Source of the DNA: an uncultured Pelagibacteraceae bacterium
Lineage (GTDB): Bacteria; Pseudomonadota; Alphaproteobacteria; Pelagibacterales; Pelagibacteraceae
NCBI GenBank assembly: GCA_902533075.1
Contig: CACAKN010000010.1
Coordinates: 1-42,821 of the forward strand
Reading direction: 5' to 3'
Length of the DNA: 42,821 bases
A program made the position numbers and the translations under genes. Below the pieces are notes generated by a model, which made no database searches, was not told the origin of the DNA, and saw only the letters and a list, made by a program, of their open reading frames with translations. Position 1 is the first letter of the stretch; every line of letters starts with the position of its first letter. This document shows positions 9,547 through 21,846 of this stretch, one piece after another.

Positions 9547-11625
9547 TTATCCTGCAATCTTCTTGGTTACCTCATCCTGAACATTTTGGGGTACTTTTGA
9601 ATAATGATCAAAAAACATTGAATATTGTGCTCTGCCTTGAGACATTGATCTTAAATTGTTTATATAACCAAACATATTAGCTAATGGTACCATTGCAGTT
9701 ATCACAGTAGCATTGCCTCTTTGTTCTTGTGTATTTATTTGACCTCTTCTACTGTTTAGGTCGCCAATCACATCTCCCATATAATCTTCAGGAGTTACAA
9801 CCTCAACTCTCATTACCGGTTCTAATAGCTTTAAACCACCTTTGGTACATGCTTCTTTAAAACAAGCTCTACTTGCTAATTCAAATGCTAAAACACTTGA
9901 GTCCACATCATGATGTAATCCATCTAATATTGTTACTTTATAGTCTATCATTGGAAATCCTGCTAAGATTCCTCCGTCAGAAACTGTTTCAATTCCTTTT
10001 TCAACACCAGGAATAAACTCTTTTGGAATAGCACCACCTTTAATTTTACTTTCAACTTCACGTCCCTTACCTGGCTCTTGTGGTTCAACTAATAATTTTA
10101 CTTTAGCAAATTGACCTGCGCCACCGCTCTGTTTTTTATGAGTATATTCAACTTCTGATGAATTTTCGATTGTTTCTCTATAAGCTACTTGAGGGGCTCC
10201 AATGTTTGCTTCAACTTTGAATTCTCTTTTCATTCTGTCAACAATAATATCTAGGTGTAACTCACCCATTCCTTTAATTATTGTTTGACCTGACTCTTCA
10301 TCTGAAGTTACTCTGAATGAGGGGTCCTCTTTAGCTAATCTTCCTAATGCTTCACCCATTTTTTCTTGGTCAGCTTTTGTTTTAGGTTCAACAGCAATTT
10401 CTATTACTGGATCTGGAAACTCCATTGGTTCTAATAGTACTGGCTTTTCTTCATCACAAAGAGTGTGACCAGTTATTGTGTATTTTAGTCCAGCTAATGC
10501 CACGATATCTCCTGCATTAGCTTCTTTAATATCTTCTCTAGAGTTTGCGTGCATTAAAAGCATCCTGCCAACTCGTTCTTCTTTTTCTTTAGATGAATTA
10601 TAAATACCTGTTCCAGTTTTAATTGTACCTGAGTAAACTCTAATAAAAGTTAAGGATCCAACAAATGGATCGTTAGCAACTTTGAAAGCTAGTGCTGAAA
10701 AACCTGCATTGTCCTCAAATTTCATCTCTATTTCATCTTCTGAATCTGGTTTAGTTCCTTTAATAGAGCCAATATCAATTGGGCTAGGTAAATAGTTTAT
10801 CACAGCATCCAGTAAAGGTTGGACACCTTTATTTTTAAATGCTGAGCCTGTTAAAATGGGCACGAAGCTAAAATTCAACGTTCCTTTTCTTATGCATTTT
10901 ATAAGGTCTACTTCTTTGATTTCATCACCATTTAAATAAGCTTCCATTAATTTTTCATCTTGTTCAACAGCCATTTCGACTAATTCTGTCCTATATTTTT
11001 GAGAAATTTCTTTTAAATCATCTGGAATTTCTTTGTATTCCCACTCAGCTCCTAATGCCTCATTTTTCCAAACCTGGGCTTTCATCTTTACTAGATCTAC
11101 TACACCAGTTAACGATGACTCGATACCAATTGGAACTTGTATAGGTAATGGTTTAGCTCCTAATCTGTCTTTAATCATTTCTACACATCTAAAGAAATCA
11201 GCGCCTGTCCGATCTAATTTATTTACAAAACAAATTCTTGGAACTTTATATTTATCTGCTTGTCGCCAAACAGTTTCTGATTGTGGTTCTACTCCAGCTA
11301 CACCATCAAAAACTGCTACAGCTCCATCTAAAACTTTTAGTGATCTTTCAACTTCAATCGTAAAATCTACGTGGCCTGGTGTGTCTATTATATTAATTCT
11401 ATGATCTTGCCAAAAGCAAGTTGTTGCAGCTGAAGTTATTGTAATTCCTCTTTCTTGCTCCTGCTCCATCCAATCCATTGTTGCAGCACCATCATGTACT
11501 TCACCAATTTTGTGACTTTTTCCAGTATAATATAAAATTCTTTCTGTAGTTGTTGTTTTCCCTGCATCAATATGAGCCATAATCCCAATGTTTCTATATT
11601 TATCTAATGTATGAGTTCTGGCCAT
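9547..11625 (-). CDS. fusA: Elongation factor G
   Basis: EF-G is the GTPase that drives ribosomal translocation. The GTP-binding motifs are visible: [15 protein letters not shown] (G1), DTPGHVDF (G3) and [10 protein letters not shown] (G4), followed by domains II to V with the usual [16 protein letters not shown] and [14 protein letters not shown] elements. I chose the ATG at 11623-11625 ([12 protein letters not shown], 692 residues). It has an AGGTGG ribosome-binding site eight bases upstream, and an earlier GTG at 11637 would overlap rpsG. The tuf gene that often follows fusA is absent; rpsJ comes next. Confidence 0.97.
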   Translation of the reverse strand: MARTHTLDKYRNIGIMAHIDAGKTTTTERILYYTGKSHKIGEVHDGAATMDWMEQEQERGITITSAATTCFWQDHRINIIDTPGHVDFTIEVERSLKVLDGAVAVFDGVAGVEPQSETVWRQADKYKVPRICFVNKLDRTGADFFRCVEMIKDRLGAKPLPIQVPIGIESSLTGVVDLVKMKAQVWKNEALGAEWEYKEIPDDLKEISQKYRTELVEMAVEQDEKLMEAYLNGDEIKEVDLIKCIRKGTLNFSFVPILTGSAFKNKGVQPLLDAVINYLPSPIDIGSIKGTKPDSEDEIEMKFEDNAGFSALAFKVANDPFVGSLTFIRVYSGTIKTGTGIYNSSKEKEERVGRMLLMHANSREDIKEANAGDIVALAGLKYTITGHTLCDEEKPVLLEPMEFPDPVIEIAVEPKTKADQEKMGEALGRLAKEDPSFRVTSDEESGQTIIKGMGELHLDIIVDRMKREFKVEANIGAPQVAYRETIENSSEVEYTHKKQSGGAGQFAKVKLLVEPQEPGKGREVESKIKGGAIPKEFIPGVEKGIETVSDGGILAGFPMIDYKVTILDGLHHDVDSSVLAFELASRACFKEACTKGGLKLLEPVMRVEVVTPEDYMGDVIGDLNSRRGQINTQEQRGNATVITAMVPLANMFGYINNLRSMSQGRAQYSMFFDHYSKVPQNVQDEVTKKIAG

Positions 11626-11630
11626 AGATG

Positions 11631-12101
11631 TTACCACCTAAAATGTGCGAAAGCTTTATTCGACTCAGCCATCTTATGCACATCCTCTCTCTTCTTAACT
11701 GCAGCACCTTTTTTCTCATAAGCATCATACAGTTCATTAAAAATTTTATCAGACATATGTTTGTCTTTTCTTTTTCGAGCTGAGTCTACTAACCATCTTA
11801 TGGCTAAAGCTTGTGCTCTTTTACTTTTTACTTCTACTGGAACTTGATAAGTTGCTCCACCTACTCTTCTTGATCTTACTTCAACAGTAGGTTTAATGTT
11901 GTTAATTGCTTCATTAAAAATATTTATAGGTTCGTCTTTTGTTTTTGTTTTAATTTTGTCTATTGCATCGTAAACTATTTTAGCAGCAATTCCTCTTTTA
12001 CCATCATACATTATATTGTTTATTAATTTAGGAATTATTGTTGAATTAAATTTTGGATCAGGAATAACATTTTTTTTAGGTTGAGTTTTTTTTCTAGACA
12101 T
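11631..12101 (-). CDS. rpsG: 30S ribosomal protein S7
   Basis: S7 nucleates assembly of the 30S head and contacts E-site tRNA. The 156-residue protein has [26 protein letters not shown], the signature [34 protein letters not shown] and the end [20 protein letters not shown]. Length matches the usual 156. The stop lies five bases before the preferred fusA start. Confidence 0.98.
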   Translation of the reverse strand: MSRKKTQPKKNVIPDPKFNSTIIPKLINNIMYDGKRGIAAKIVYDAIDKIKTKTKDEPINIFNEAINNIKPTVEVRSRRVGGATYQVPVEVKSKRAQALAIRWLVDSARKRKDKHMSDKIFNELYDAYEKKGAAVKKREDVHKMAESNKAFAHFRW

Positions 12102-12103
12102 TG

Positions 12104-12475
12104 TTATTTACCTTTTTTAGTTCCGTAAAGTGATCTTCTTTTTTTTCTATTTGCAACACCTTGAGTATCTAAATTTCCCCTTAAGATGTGATATCTAACA
12201 CCAGGTAAATCTTTTACTCTTCCACCTCTAATTAAAACTACAGAGTGTTCTTGTAGATTATGCCCCTCTCCCGGAATGTAAGCTGTTACCTCAAACCCAT
12301 TAGAAAGTCTTACTCTTGCAACTTTTCTTAAGGCTGAATTTGGTTTTTTTGGAGTTGTAGTATAAACTTTTACACAAACACCTCTTTTTAAAGGTTGTTT
12401 TTGAAGTGCAGGAACTTTATTCCTTAATACTTGTTTAACACGTTTTTTTTTCAACAATTGGTTAATAGTTGGCAT
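12104..12475 (-). CDS. rpsL: 30S ribosomal protein S12
   Basis: S12 sits at the decoding centre. The 123-residue protein has the conserved [21 protein letters not shown] loop and the [18 protein letters not shown] loop, both with lysines typical of streptomycin-sensitive proteins; the aspartate in VKDLPG is the site of RimO methylthiolation in many bacteria. It is the first gene of the str-S10-spc unit. The ATG is preceded by an A/T-only stretch without a recognisable Shine-Dalgarno sequence. Confidence 0.98.
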   Translation of the reverse strand: MPTINQLLKKKRVKQVLRNKVPALQKQPLKRGVCVKVYTTTPKKPNSALRKVARVRLSNGFEVTAYIPGEGHNLQEHSVVLIRGGRVKDLPGVRYHILRGNLDTQGVANRKKRRSLYGTKKGK

Positions 12476-12578
12476 AATTTTTTATTAAATTTTTATTTTT
12501 AGATGAAATAACTGACAGGTTATTCATGGCAGCGTTTAGTACTTAACTCGATACTACATTCCAACCAAAAATATCGCC

Positions 12579-12606
12579 AAAATACTTATTAATTGGACTT
12601 TGTCAA
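12579..12606 (-). promoter_or_regulatory. Candidate promoter of the rpsL operon
   Basis: On the minus strand there is a perfect TTGACA (12606-12601), a 16-base spacer and TATTTT (12584-12579). It lies in the 160-base gap between rpoC and rpsL, by far the largest gap on this strand between tuf and secY. Predicted transcription would begin around 12572, leaving a leader of about 95 bases. The -35 match is strong and the -10 match is moderate; the assignment is by eye. Confidence 0.55.
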
Positions 12607-12635
12607 ACTAAAACTAGAAATTGATCGTGTTATTT

Positions 12636-15600
12636 TTATTGATTTACTTGGGTTTCTGATGTCTCAATCTTTTCTTGATCAGATAAGAATTTATTGTCAT
12701 CTTCAAGTGCTTTTTTGTTCCATTTATTCTTTATATTACCAGTTCCAGCAGGTACTAATCTACCAACAATAACGTTTTCTTTAAGACCATTTAATGGATC
12801 GACTTTTCCTTTGATTGCAGCGTCTGTGAGAACTCTAGTAGTTTCTTGAAATGATGCAGCTGAAATAAATGACTCAGTTTGTAATGAAGCCTTAGTAATT
12901 CCCATTAAAACTCTCTCACCAGAAGCTGGTGTTTTTCCATCTTTTTTTAATTTTTCATTTAAGGTTTCAAATTTTATTCTATCAACAATTTCACCAGGTA
13001 AATACTGTGAGTCACCTGAAGTTTTAACTTCTATTTTTTTAAGCATTTGCCTTAAGATAGTTTCTATATGTTTGTCATTAATTATCACACCTTGAAGTCG
13101 ATAAACTTCTTGAACTTGATTTACAAAGTATTCAGTTAAATCTTTTATACCCATAATTCTTAAAATATCGTGTGGTAGTGGTTGTCCATCTAATAAATAT
13201 TCACCTTTTTTAATTTTCTCACCTTGATTAAAATTAATATGTTTACCTTTAGGAATTAAATAGTTAGATGGTTCTTCACCGTTTTCAGGTACAATAGAGA
13301 CTCTTTGCTTTCCTCTAACTTCTTTACCGAAAACAACTTGGCCGTCATTTTCAGCGATAATAGCACTGTCTTTAGCTTTACGAGCCTCAAATAACTCAGC
13401 AACTCTTGGTAAACCACCTGTTATATCTTTTGTTTTAGTTGTTTCTTTAGGTAATCGTGCAATAACATCTCCAGCAGAAACTTTTTGACCGTCCTTAACT
13501 GAAAGAATTGAGTCAGGTACTAAATAATATCTAGCTTCATTATCATCAGCTTTTTTAATCACATTACCTTTCTCATCTCTAAGTGTGATTCTTGGTTTAA
13601 GGTCAGTATTTTTTGCTTGAGATCTCCAATCAACAACTGATTTTGATGAAATACCTGTTGCATCATCAGTTGTTTCTTGAATTGAAACACCATCAATTAA
13701 ATCTACAAAACCTGCAACACCACTTTTTTCGGCAATTACAGGTGTTGTGTAAGGGTCCCACTCACAAATTTTTGAATTTGCTTTTATTTTTTCACCATTT
13801 TTGTAAAATAATTTTGATCCATATGCTACTTTATAGACTGCAATTTGAACATTGTTATCATCCTCTATAGAAAGCTGAGTGTTTCTTCCCATAACAATTA
13901 AATTTTTCTTTGAGTCTTCTAAAATATTTGAATTAATAATTTTTAAAGTTCCCTCATTTTTTGAAATAATTTGAGAATCTTGTTTTACTGATGCTGTACC
14001 ACCAACGTGGAAAGTTCTCATTGTAAGTTGAGTTCCAGGTTCACCGATTGATTGTGCAGAAATCATTCCAATAGCTTCACCCACATGTACCATTTTACCT
14101 CTAGATAAATCTCTTCCATAACAAGTGGCGCATACTCCTTCTTTTGAACTACAAGTCATCACTGAATAAACTTTGAGTGATTTTATTCCTGCTGAGTCAA
14201 TTTTATCACAGCCAGCTTCATCTATCATAGTTGATTTTTTTAGAATAATTTCACCAGTCAAAGGGTGCTTGACATCTGAGGCTGTAACTCTTCCTAAAGA
14301 TCTTTCTGATAAACTAACAACAACATTACCACCCTCTAAAATTTCAGATAGTTCTATGAAACCTGGATTATCACAATTTTTTTTAGTTATTGTTAAATCT
14401 TGAGCTACATCACATAATCTTCTAGTTAAATAGCCTGAACTTGCTGTTTTTAATGCTGTATCAGCTAAACCTTTTCTAGCTCCATGAGTAGAATTAAAGT
14501 ATTCAAGAGCAGTTAATCCTTCTTTAAAATTCGAAGTAATTGGACTTTCAATAATCTCACCAGAGGGTTTAGCAATCAAACCTCTCATACCAGCTAATTG
14601 TTTCATTTGAGCAGCTGAACCTCTAGCTCCACTATCAGCCATCATAAATACAGAGTTAATTTTTAATCCTTCTGAAGTTTTTTCAGTTGCAGAAATACCT
14701 TTCATCATTTCACCAGCAACTTTGTCGGTACATTTTGACCAGGCATCAACAACTTTATTATACTTTTCACCTCTAGTTATTAAACCTTCAGCATATTGAG
14801 TCTCGTAATCTGCAATCAATTTTTTTGTATCATTAATTAGTTGAGTTTTATTTTCAGGAATAACTAAATCATCTTTACCAAATGAAATCCCAGCCTTAAA
14901 TGCATGTTTAAACCCTAGGTCCTTTAACTTATCACAAAAAATAACTGTAGTTTTTTGACCACAAAATCTAAAAACCATATCAATAATTTCAGAAACAACT
15001 TTTTTTGGTAATAGTCTATCAATTAAAGAAAAATTAATATTTTTATTTTTAGGTAACAAATTTGCTAATAAAAATCTACCAGCAGTAGAAGTATATTTTT
15101 CAAATTTTTTATTTCCATTTTCATCAACAGTTTCAAATCTTGAAATAATTGTACTATGAACTTTTATTTGTCCTGACGATAAAGCAAATTCAATCTGATC
15201 AGCATCTAAAAAATACCCTGAAGGTTTGTCTGTAATTGGCTCTTGAGATAAATAGTATATTCCTAAGATCATATCCTGACTTGGGACTATTATTGGTTTT
15301 CCGTTAGAAGGAGATAAAATATTATTTGTAGATAACATTAATATTCTAGCTTCTAATTGAGACTCTAAACTTAATGGGACATGAACTGCCATTTGATCAC
15401 CATCAAAATCTGCGTTAAAAGCAGCACATGTAAGTGGGTGTAGTTCAATTGCATCACCCTCAATTAATTTTGGTTCAAAAGCCTGCACTCCTAGTCTGTG
15501 TAACGTTGGGGCTCTATTAAGTAACACTGGATGTTCTCTAACAATCAGCTCTAATGCATCCCAGACTGCATTGGTTTCTTTCTCAACTAACTTCTTCGCT

Positions 15601-16799
15601 TGCTTAATAGTTGAGGCTAGTCCTAATTTATTTAATCTAGCATACAAGAATGGTTTAAAAAGCTCTAAAGCCATTTTCTTTGGCAATCCGCATTCATGAA
15701 GCTTCAGGTCAGGACCAACTACGATGACTGATCTTCCGGAGTAATCAACTCTTTTTCCTAATAAATTTTGTCTAAATCTTCCTTGTTTACCTTTTAACAT
15801 TTCTGCTAATGATTTTAGAGGTCTTTTGCCTGTACCTGTAATTACTCGACCTCGTCTACCATTATCAAATAGCGCATCAACTGACTCTTGCAGCATCCTT
15901 TTTTCATTTCTTACAATTATATCTGGTGCTTTAAGATCCATTAATCTTTTTAATCTATTATTTCTATTTATTACTCTTCTATAAAGATCATTTAAATCTG
16001 ACGTTGCAAATCTTCCTCCATCTAAAGGAACCAATGGTCTCAATTCGGGCGGTATAACTGGGACCACTGTCATAATCATCCATTCAGGTTTTTGACCAGT
16101 TTCAATAAATGATTCAATTAATTTTAATCTCTTAATTGCTCTTTCCTCATTTACTTTTGATTTTGTTTCTTTAATATAATTAACTAAATTCTTTCTTTCT
16201 AAATCTAAATCTAAACTTTTTAACATTTCTAATACTGCTTCAGCTCCAATTCCTGCTGTGAAAGCTTCTTCACCAAATTCGTCTTGGAACTTAGCCAGCT
16301 CTTCTTCGTTTAAAAGTTGATTTTTTTGTAAACCAGTTAAGCCAGGTTCAATTACTATAAAATTTTCAAAGTATAATACTCTCTCGATTTCTTTTAATTT
16401 CATATCTACCGCTAATGCAATCCTACTAGGGAGTGACTTTAAAAACCAAATATGCGCGACAGGTGTTGCTAAATTAATGTGACCCATTCTTTCTCTTCGA
16501 ACATTAGATTTTGTTACTTCAACACCACATTTTTCACAGATTATTCCTCTAAATTTCATTCTCTTATATTTTCCACATAAACACTCATAATCTTTTATTG
16601 GGCCAAAAATTCTAGCACAAAACAATCCATCTTTCTCAGGCCTAAAAGTTCTATAATTTATAGTTTCAGGTTTTTTAATTTCTCCATAGGTCCAAGATTT
16701 AATCTTTTCCGGACTCGCTAAAGAGATTTTTATGCTATTAAAATTTTGCGCTTCTGATATTTCAGAATTTTTAAATAGATCTGTTAATTCTTTTTTCAT
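12636..16799 (-). CDS. rpoC: DNA-directed RNA polymerase subunit beta'
   Basis: The beta' subunit carries the active-site magnesium of RNA polymerase. The 1387-residue protein shows the N-terminal zinc site ([21 protein letters not shown], four cysteines near residues 73-92), the catalytic NADFDGDQM at residues 462-470, the trigger-loop region near [16 protein letters not shown] and a second cysteine cluster ([17 protein letters not shown] with an upstream cysteine). Length is typical of alphaproteobacteria. It lies three bases after rpoB. Confidence 0.99.
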   Translation of the reverse strand: MKKELTDLFKNSEISEAQNFNSIKISLASPEKIKSWTYGEIKKPETINYRTFRPEKDGLFCARIFGPIKDYECLCGKYKRMKFRGIICEKCGVEVTKSNVRRERMGHINLATPVAHIWFLKSLPSRIALAVDMKLKEIERVLYFENFIVIEPGLTGLQKNQLLNEEELAKFQDEFGEEAFTAGIGAEAVLEMLKSLDLDLERKNLVNYIKETKSKVNEERAIKRLKLIESFIETGQKPEWMIMTVVPVIPPELRPLVPLDGGRFATSDLNDLYRRVINRNNRLKRLMDLKAPDIIVRNEKRMLQESVDALFDNGRRGRVITGTGKRPLKSLAEMLKGKQGRFRQNLLGKRVDYSGRSVIVVGPDLKLHECGLPKKMALELFKPFLYARLNKLGLASTIKQAKKLVEKETNAVWDALELIVREHPVLLNRAPTLHRLGVQAFEPKLIEGDAIELHPLTCAAFNADFDGDQMAVHVPLSLESQLEARILMLSTNNILSPSNGKPIIVPSQDMILGIYYLSQEPITDKPSGYFLDADQIEFALSSGQIKVHSTIISRFETVDENGNKKFEKYTSTAGRFLLANLLPKNKNINFSLIDRLLPKKVVSEIIDMVFRFCGQKTTVIFCDKLKDLGFKHAFKAGISFGKDDLVIPENKTQLINDTKKLIADYETQYAEGLITRGEKYNKVVDAWSKCTDKVAGEMMKGISATEKTSEGLKINSVFMMADSGARGSAAQMKQLAGMRGLIAKPSGEIIESPITSNFKEGLTALEYFNSTHGARKGLADTALKTASSGYLTRRLCDVAQDLTITKKNCDNPGFIELSEILEGGNVVVSLSERSLGRVTASDVKHPLTGEIILKKSTMIDEAGCDKIDSAGIKSLKVYSVMTCSSKEGVCATCYGRDLSRGKMVHVGEAIGMISAQSIGEPGTQLTMRTFHVGGTASVKQDSQIISKNEGTLKIINSNILEDSKKNLIVMGRNTQLSIEDDNNVQIAVYKVAYGSKLFYKNGEKIKANSKICEWDPYTTPVIAEKSGVAGFVDLIDGVSIQETTDDATGISSKSVVDWRSQAKNTDLKPRITLRDEKGNVIKKADDNEARYYLVPDSILSVKDGQKVSAGDVIARLPKETTKTKDITGGLPRVAELFEARKAKDSAIIAENDGQVVFGKEVRGKQRVSIVPENGEEPSNYLIPKGKHINFNQGEKIKKGEYLLDGQPLPHDILRIMGIKDLTEYFVNQVQEVYRLQGVIINDKHIETILRQMLKKIEVKTSGDSQYLPGEIVDRIKFETLNEKLKKDGKTPASGERVLMGITKASLQTESFISAASFQETTRVLTDAAIKGKVDPLNGLKENVIVGRLVPAGTGNIKNKWNKKALEDDNKFLSDQEKIETSETQVNQ

Positions 16800-16802
16800 T
16801 TT

Positions 16803-19800
16803 TTAATTAAGCTCCACATTTAATGCTAGAGATTTAATTTCTTTAACCAATACGTTAAATGACTCTGGAATACCAGATTCAAAATTCTCTTCACCTTTAA
16901 CAATTGTCTCATAAACTTTAACTCTTCCAGCGACATCATCTGATTTAACAGTTAAAATTTCTTGAAGAGTATATGATGCTCCATATGCCTCCAAGGCCCA
17001 TACTTCCATTTCTCCAAATCGTTGACCACCAAGTTGAGCTTTTCCACCTAAAGGTTGTTGAGTAACTAAACTATAAGGTCCAGTTGATCTAGCATGAATC
17101 TTATCTTCCACTAAATGATGCAATTTAAGCATATAAATTATACCAACTGTTACAGGTCTATCAAATTTTTCTCCAGTTCTACCATCCCATAAAAAAGTTT
17201 GACCTGAGCCTGGTAAATTTGCAAGTTCAAGCATTTCTGTCACATTTTTTTCTTTAGCACCATCAAACACAGGTGTGGATATCGCTATTCCATTTTGCAA
17301 GTTTTCGCAAAGATCTATAAACTCATTTTTACTAAGTTTATCAACTTTATCATCGTAAATTTCATTTCCATAAACTGATTTCAAAAATTTTGAAATTTTG
17401 TCTGTTTTTTCAATTTTTTTGTTATTTTCATTCACTAAAGTTTTCACTTGTTCACCAAATTCTTTACAAGCCCAACCTAAATGTGTTTCTAGAATTTGAC
17501 CTACATTCATCCTACTTGGAACACCTAGGGGATTTAAAACTATATCAACTGGTCTTCCATCTTCTCTGTAGGGCATATCTTCAACTGGAACAATTTTACT
17601 CACTACACCTTTATTACCATGACGACCTGACATTTTATCTCCTGGTCTTAGTCTTCTTTTTATTGCTACAAAAACTTTAACCATTTTCATAACACTCGGT
17701 AACAAATCATCTCCACTTCTAATTTTTAAGACTTTATCTTCAAATCTTTCGATAATATCTTGTTTTGCTTTGTTATACTGATCTTTTAACTGAGCTAAAG
17801 TTGACTCATTTTTTGTATTACCTACAGATATTTTGAAAACTTCATTTATATTAAGTTTATTTATTGTATCAAAATCTAATTTAGTTCCACTTTCTATATC
17901 TTTTATCTTTTTTGCCAAAGATAATCCTGATAAATTTTCCGCAACTCGTTGTTTTATGCTTCTCTCTAAAATCTCCTCTTCAACAATTCTATCCTGCTGA
18001 ACTTGTTCTATTTCCGCTCTTTCAATTGTAATTGAACGTTCATCTTTCTCAATTCCATGTCTATTAAAAACTCTTACATCAACAACTGTCCCGCTACTTC
18101 CTCTAGACATTCTTAAAGATGTGTCTGTTACATCAATAGCTTTTTCTCCAAAAATTGATCTTAATAATTTTTCCTCAGGTCCTGATGCTGAGTCTCCTTT
18201 TGGTGTAACTTTTCCGACTAGAATATCTCCTGCGTTTACTTCAGCTCCAATATACACAACCCCAGACTCGTCAAGATTTTTTAGTGCTTCTTCATTTACA
18301 TTTGGTATGTCTCTCGTAATTTCTTCTTCACCCAGTTTTGTATCTCTAGCCATGATTTCATATTCAACTATGTGAATTGATGTAAAAACATCATCAGTTA
18401 CACATCTTTCTGAAATTAAAATTGAATCTTCAAAATTGTAACCTTGCCAAGGCATAAATGCTACTGTAACATTTTTTCCTAAAGCTAACTCACCCAATTT
18501 TGTTGAAGGACCATCTGCAATAATATCCCCTGATTTAACTTTATCACCAACTCGAACTAAAGGTTTTTGATTAATACATGTATTTTGATTAGATCTTTTA
18601 AATTTTTGTAAATTGTAAATATCTACACCTGACTTAGTAAAATCAGTTTCCTCAGTTACTTTAATAACAATTCTTTTTCCATCAATTTTATCCACTATAC
18701 CATCTCTTTTAGCTACGATTGTCACACCTGAGTCTAAAGCTACATCACTTTCTATTCCAGTTCCCACTAAAGGAGCCTCTGGTTTTAATAGAGGAACAGC
18801 TTGTCTCATCATATTTGATCCCATCAGAGCTCTATTGGCATCATCATTTTCCAAAAAAGGAATTAAAGATGCTGCAACAGAAACTAATTGTTTAGGTGAA
18901 ACATCAATATAATCAATTGTGTCTGGTTTGGATAAAAGAAAGTTTAGGTTTTGTCTGCAAGATACTAACTCTTCAGTAATTTTTCCATTCTTGTCAATTT
19001 TTGTATTTGCTTGTGCAATTGTGAATTTAGTTTCTTCCATTGCAGATAAATACTCAACATTATCTTGAACAACGCCATTTTTAACTTTTTTGTATGGACT
19101 CTCAATAAAGCCATACTTATTAATCTTAGCATATGTTGATAAACTATTAATTAAACCAATGTTAGGTCCTTCTGGGGTTTCTATAGGACAAATTCTTCCG
19201 TAATGAGTTGGGTGCACATCTCTCACTTCAAAACCAGCTCTCTCTCTTGTCAATCCCCCTGGGCCTAAAGCTGAAACTCTTCTTTTATGTGTTATTTCAG
19301 ACAAAGGATTAGTTTGATCCATGAATTGAGATAATTGAGAACTCGCGAAGAAATCTTTCAGCGAAACTGTTAAAGGTTTGGCATTTATCAAATCTTGAGG
19401 CATTGCTGACTCAACATCAAGAGTGGTCATTTTTTCTTTGATTGCTCTCTCCATTCTGTAAACACCTATACGAGCTTGATTTTCAACTAGTTCACCAACA
19501 GATCTTACTCTTCGATTACCAAGATGATCAATATCGTCAACTTCGTCTTTACCATCTCTTAATTCAAGCATCTTATGTACTATGGATATAATATCTTCAT
19601 TTCTTAAAATAGTAATCTTATCTGAGCACTCTAGATTTAATCTTGAGTTCATCTTAACACGCCCGACATCAGATAGATCATATCTATCCGAACTAAAAAA
19701 AAGGTTATTAAAAATTTGAGTTGCTATTTCAATTGTAGGAGGCTCACCTGGTCTCAACATTTTATAAATTTCAGTGATTGCTTCATCTTTAGAGTTGTTT

Positions 19801-20894
19801 TTATCGTTTAATATAGTGTTTAATAAATAAGGCCCTTTATTAATTGAATTTGTTACTGAGATTTTTATCGAATAAATTTTTGATTCTAAAAACTTTTGTA
19901 AAATAGTTTCGTTGATTTCGGTTCCAATTTTAAAAATCTCCTCCTCTTCACCATTTTTAATAGTAATATCTGTGTGTAAAAATTTTCCATATAAAGTTTC
20001 TTTTGAAACTAAAATATCTTTTAAACCATCATTTTCTAATTTTTTAGCATTTAAGAAATTCAATGTATCACCCTGTTTTACAACTATCTTTTCAGTTTTT
20101 GCATCAATAATTTCATCAGAAAAGTTTTTTGCTTTATAATTCTCTGCACTAAATTTAGTTTTCCATTTTCCACTAGAAGCATCAAAAGAATATTGTTCAC
20201 TTCTATAAAATTCATCGGCAATTTCAGCTTTTGAAAATCCAAGTGCTAATAATAAAGTTGAAGCTAAAATTTTTTTCTTTCGGTCGATTTTAAAATATAA
20301 GAAATCTTTTACATCATATTCAAAGTCTAGCCATGAACCTCTATTAGGAATTACTCTACAATTGAACAAAAGTTTTCCACTTGCATGTGTTTTACCTTTG
20401 TCATGATCAAAAAATACTCCGGGACTTCTGTGCATTTGATTTACAACAACTCTTTGAACTCCATTAGTTATAAAAGTTCCACTATTTGTCATCATTGGAA
20501 CTTCTCCCATATAAACTTCTTGTTCTTTAGCTGATAAAATATCTTTTGTGTTATTCTCTTGATCTATCTCATAAACTACTAATCTCAATGTACATTTTAA
20601 TGCCGAAGAATATGTCAAACCACGTGCAATACATTCTTCAACGTCAAATTTAGGTTTTTCTAATCTGTAAGATACATATTCTAATGTAGCTTTATCGTTT
20701 AAATCCTCGATAGGAAAAATACTTTTAAAAACTCTATCAAACCCCTTTGTAAGATCACCAGCTTCTGGTATCAAGTGTGTTAACTCTTTATAGGAATTTT
20801 TCTGAACTTCTATTAAATTTGGTATTGATAAGCTTTCTTTTAATTTACCAAAGCTCTTTCTAATATTTTTCTTTTCAGTAAAAGATATTTGCAT
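16803..20894 (-). CDS. rpoB: DNA-directed RNA polymerase subunit beta
   Basis: The beta subunit forms the other half of the polymerase cleft and the rifampicin pocket. The 1363-residue protein contains the rifampicin-region sequence [30 protein letters not shown], the [14 protein letters not shown] element, [16 protein letters not shown] and the C-terminal [18 protein letters not shown]. The residues in the rifampicin region look like the ordinary sensitive type. It is separated from rplL by 56 bases that hold a hairpin. Confidence 0.99.
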   Translation of the reverse strand: MQISFTEKKNIRKSFGKLKESLSIPNLIEVQKNSYKELTHLIPEAGDLTKGFDRVFKSIFPIEDLNDKATLEYVSYRLEKPKFDVEECIARGLTYSSALKCTLRLVVYEIDQENNTKDILSAKEQEVYMGEVPMMTNSGTFITNGVQRVVVNQMHRSPGVFFDHDKGKTHASGKLLFNCRVIPNRGSWLDFEYDVKDFLYFKIDRKKKILASTLLLALGFSKAEIADEFYRSEQYSFDASSGKWKTKFSAENYKAKNFSDEIIDAKTEKIVVKQGDTLNFLNAKKLENDGLKDILVSKETLYGKFLHTDITIKNGEEEEIFKIGTEINETILQKFLESKIYSIKISVTNSINKGPYLLNTILNDKNNSKDEAITEIYKMLRPGEPPTIEIATQIFNNLFFSSDRYDLSDVGRVKMNSRLNLECSDKITILRNEDIISIVHKMLELRDGKDEVDDIDHLGNRRVRSVGELVENQARIGVYRMERAIKEKMTTLDVESAMPQDLINAKPLTVSLKDFFASSQLSQFMDQTNPLSEITHKRRVSALGPGGLTRERAGFEVRDVHPTHYGRICPIETPEGPNIGLINSLSTYAKINKYGFIESPYKKVKNGVVQDNVEYLSAMEETKFTIAQANTKIDKNGKITEELVSCRQNLNFLLSKPDTIDYIDVSPKQLVSVAASLIPFLENDDANRALMGSNMMRQAVPLLKPEAPLVGTGIESDVALDSGVTIVAKRDGIVDKIDGKRIVIKVTEETDFTKSGVDIYNLQKFKRSNQNTCINQKPLVRVGDKVKSGDIIADGPSTKLGELALGKNVTVAFMPWQGYNFEDSILISERCVTDDVFTSIHIVEYEIMARDTKLGEEEITRDIPNVNEEALKNLDESGVVYIGAEVNAGDILVGKVTPKGDSASGPEEKLLRSIFGEKAIDVTDTSLRMSRGSSGTVVDVRVFNRHGIEKDERSITIERAEIEQVQQDRIVEEEILERSIKQRVAENLSGLSLAKKIKDIESGTKLDFDTINKLNINEVFKISVGNTKNESTLAQLKDQYNKAKQDIIERFEDKVLKIRSGDDLLPSVMKMVKVFVAIKRRLRPGDKMSGRHGNKGVVSKIVPVEDMPYREDGRPVDIVLNPLGVPSRMNVGQILETHLGWACKEFGEQVKTLVNENNKKIEKTDKISKFLKSVYGNEIYDDKVDKLSKNEFIDLCENLQNGIAISTPVFDGAKEKNVTEMLELANLPGSGQTFLWDGRTGEKFDRPVTVGIIYMLKLHHLVEDKIHARSTGPYSLVTQQPLGGKAQLGGQRFGEMEVWALEAYGASYTLQEILTVKSDDVAGRVKVYETIVKGEENFESGIPESFNVLVKEIKSLALNVELN

Positions 20895-20905
20895 CTATGT
20901 CCTAA

Positions 20906-20930
20906 TACTGATTAAATTAAACAATCAGTA
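20906..20930 (-). promoter_or_regulatory. Inverted repeat between rplL and rpoB
   Basis: An 8-bp perfect inverted repeat, TACTGATT (20906-20913) and AATCAGTA (20923-20930), is separated by nine bases. In the minus-strand transcript it forms a hairpin 12 bases upstream of the rpoB ATG region. There is no run of uridines after it, so it is not a typical terminator. In E. coli the same junction carries an attenuator and an RNase III site; a similar processing or attenuation role is an inference. Confidence 0.5.
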
Positions 20931-20950
20931 CTTAAAAATTCCTTGTTAAT

Positions 20951-21316
20951 TTATTTAAGTTCTACTTTAGCGCCTGCAGATTCTAACTTAGCTTTAATTT
21001 CTTCAGCTTCTTTTTTTGGAACACCAGTTTTTACTTCCTTCGGTGCACCTTCAACTAAATCTTTAGCTTCTTTTAATCCTAATGAAGTTGCTGCTCTAAC
21101 TTCTTTAATAACATTTATTTTTTTATCTCCCGCAGAAACTAACATAATTGTAAAGTCATCTTTTTCTTCAGCTGCTGCTGCGCCACCAGGTGCTGCTGGA
21201 GCTGCAGCTGCCATTGGGGTTACACCCCATTTTTCCTCTAATTGTTTTGATAAATCTGCTGCTTCAGCAACAGTTAAATTTGATAAATCTTCTATTATTT
21301 TATTTAGGTCAGGCAT
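20951..21316 (-). CDS. rplL: 50S ribosomal protein L7/L12
   Basis: L7/L12 forms the flexible stalk that recruits translation factors. The 121-residue protein has the N-terminal dimerisation helix ([29 protein letters not shown]), an alanine/proline-rich hinge near residues 34-50 and the C-terminal factor-binding domain ([30 protein letters not shown]). Length is normal. It follows rplJ by three bases. Confidence 0.98.
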   Translation of the reverse strand: MPDLNKIIEDLSNLTVAEAADLSKQLEEKWGVTPMAAAAPAAPGGAAAAEEKDDFTIMLVSAGDKKINVIKEVRAATSLGLKEAKDLVEGAPKEVKTGVPKKEAEEIKAKLESAGAKVELK

Positions 21317-21319
21317 AAT

Positions 21320-21841
21320 CTACTCTTTGGGTTGTGTTTCAGAATTTTCTGGTGGTAAACTACTCATTTTTTCCGATCGTGCAAGTAAAATACTCACTAA
21401 TTTGGATGCTGAAGCATTCAAAATACCCACAATATTAGCTCTTGCTTCATTTAACGTTGGTAAATTTGCTACATTTTGGACACCTGCTTGATCCAAAATC
21501 TCATTGTCCATAATTCCACCAATTAATTTTAGATTCTCATTATCTTTAGCAAATTTTGATAATATTCTTGCAGACATGATTGCGTCTTCTCCGAAAGCTA
21601 CTGCAGTCGGTCCTGAGAATAATTTTGATAAATCTTTACATTTAGTTTTTTCTAAAGCTAACTTCGTAATTCTATTTTTAGTTATTCTAAAAGTAATACC
21701 ATGCTCTCTCATTTTAGATCTTAATTCGTCCAACTGCGGCATGGTTAAACCTTGATAATGCGTAACCATTATAGCTTTACTATTTTCAAATTGTGAAGTC
21801 ATCTCAGTTATATAACTTTGTTTTTGTTCTTTATTCATCAT
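21320..21841 (-). CDS. rplJ: 50S ribosomal protein L10
   Basis: L10 anchors L7/L12 dimers to the ribosome. The 173 residues include the N-terminal rRNA-binding domain (SKAIMVTHYQGLTMPQLDELRSKMREHGITFRITKNRITKLALE, GPTAVAFGED) and a C-terminal helix (LNEARANIVGILNASASKLVSILLARSEK) that carries the L12-binding sites. Two methionines start the frame; either could be used. The rplA-rplJ gap is only five bases, so no separate leader for L10 autoregulation is present. Confidence 0.97.
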   Translation of the reverse strand: MMNKEQKQSYITEMTSQFENSKAIMVTHYQGLTMPQLDELRSKMREHGITFRITKNRITKLALEKTKCKDLSKLFSGPTAVAFGEDAIMSARILSKFAKDNENLKLIGGIMDNEILDQAGVQNVANLPTLNEARANIVGILNASASKLVSILLARSEKMSSLPPENSETQPKE

Positions 21842-21846
21842 AAGGA

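Noticed and set aside
11033..11404. Plus-strand frame opposite fusA
   Set aside because: It is the shadow of a highly conserved gene.
20943..21491. Long plus-strand frame opposite rplL and rplJ
   Set aside because: It mirrors the alanine-rich L7/L12 hinge codons of well-identified genes and has no recognised domain.
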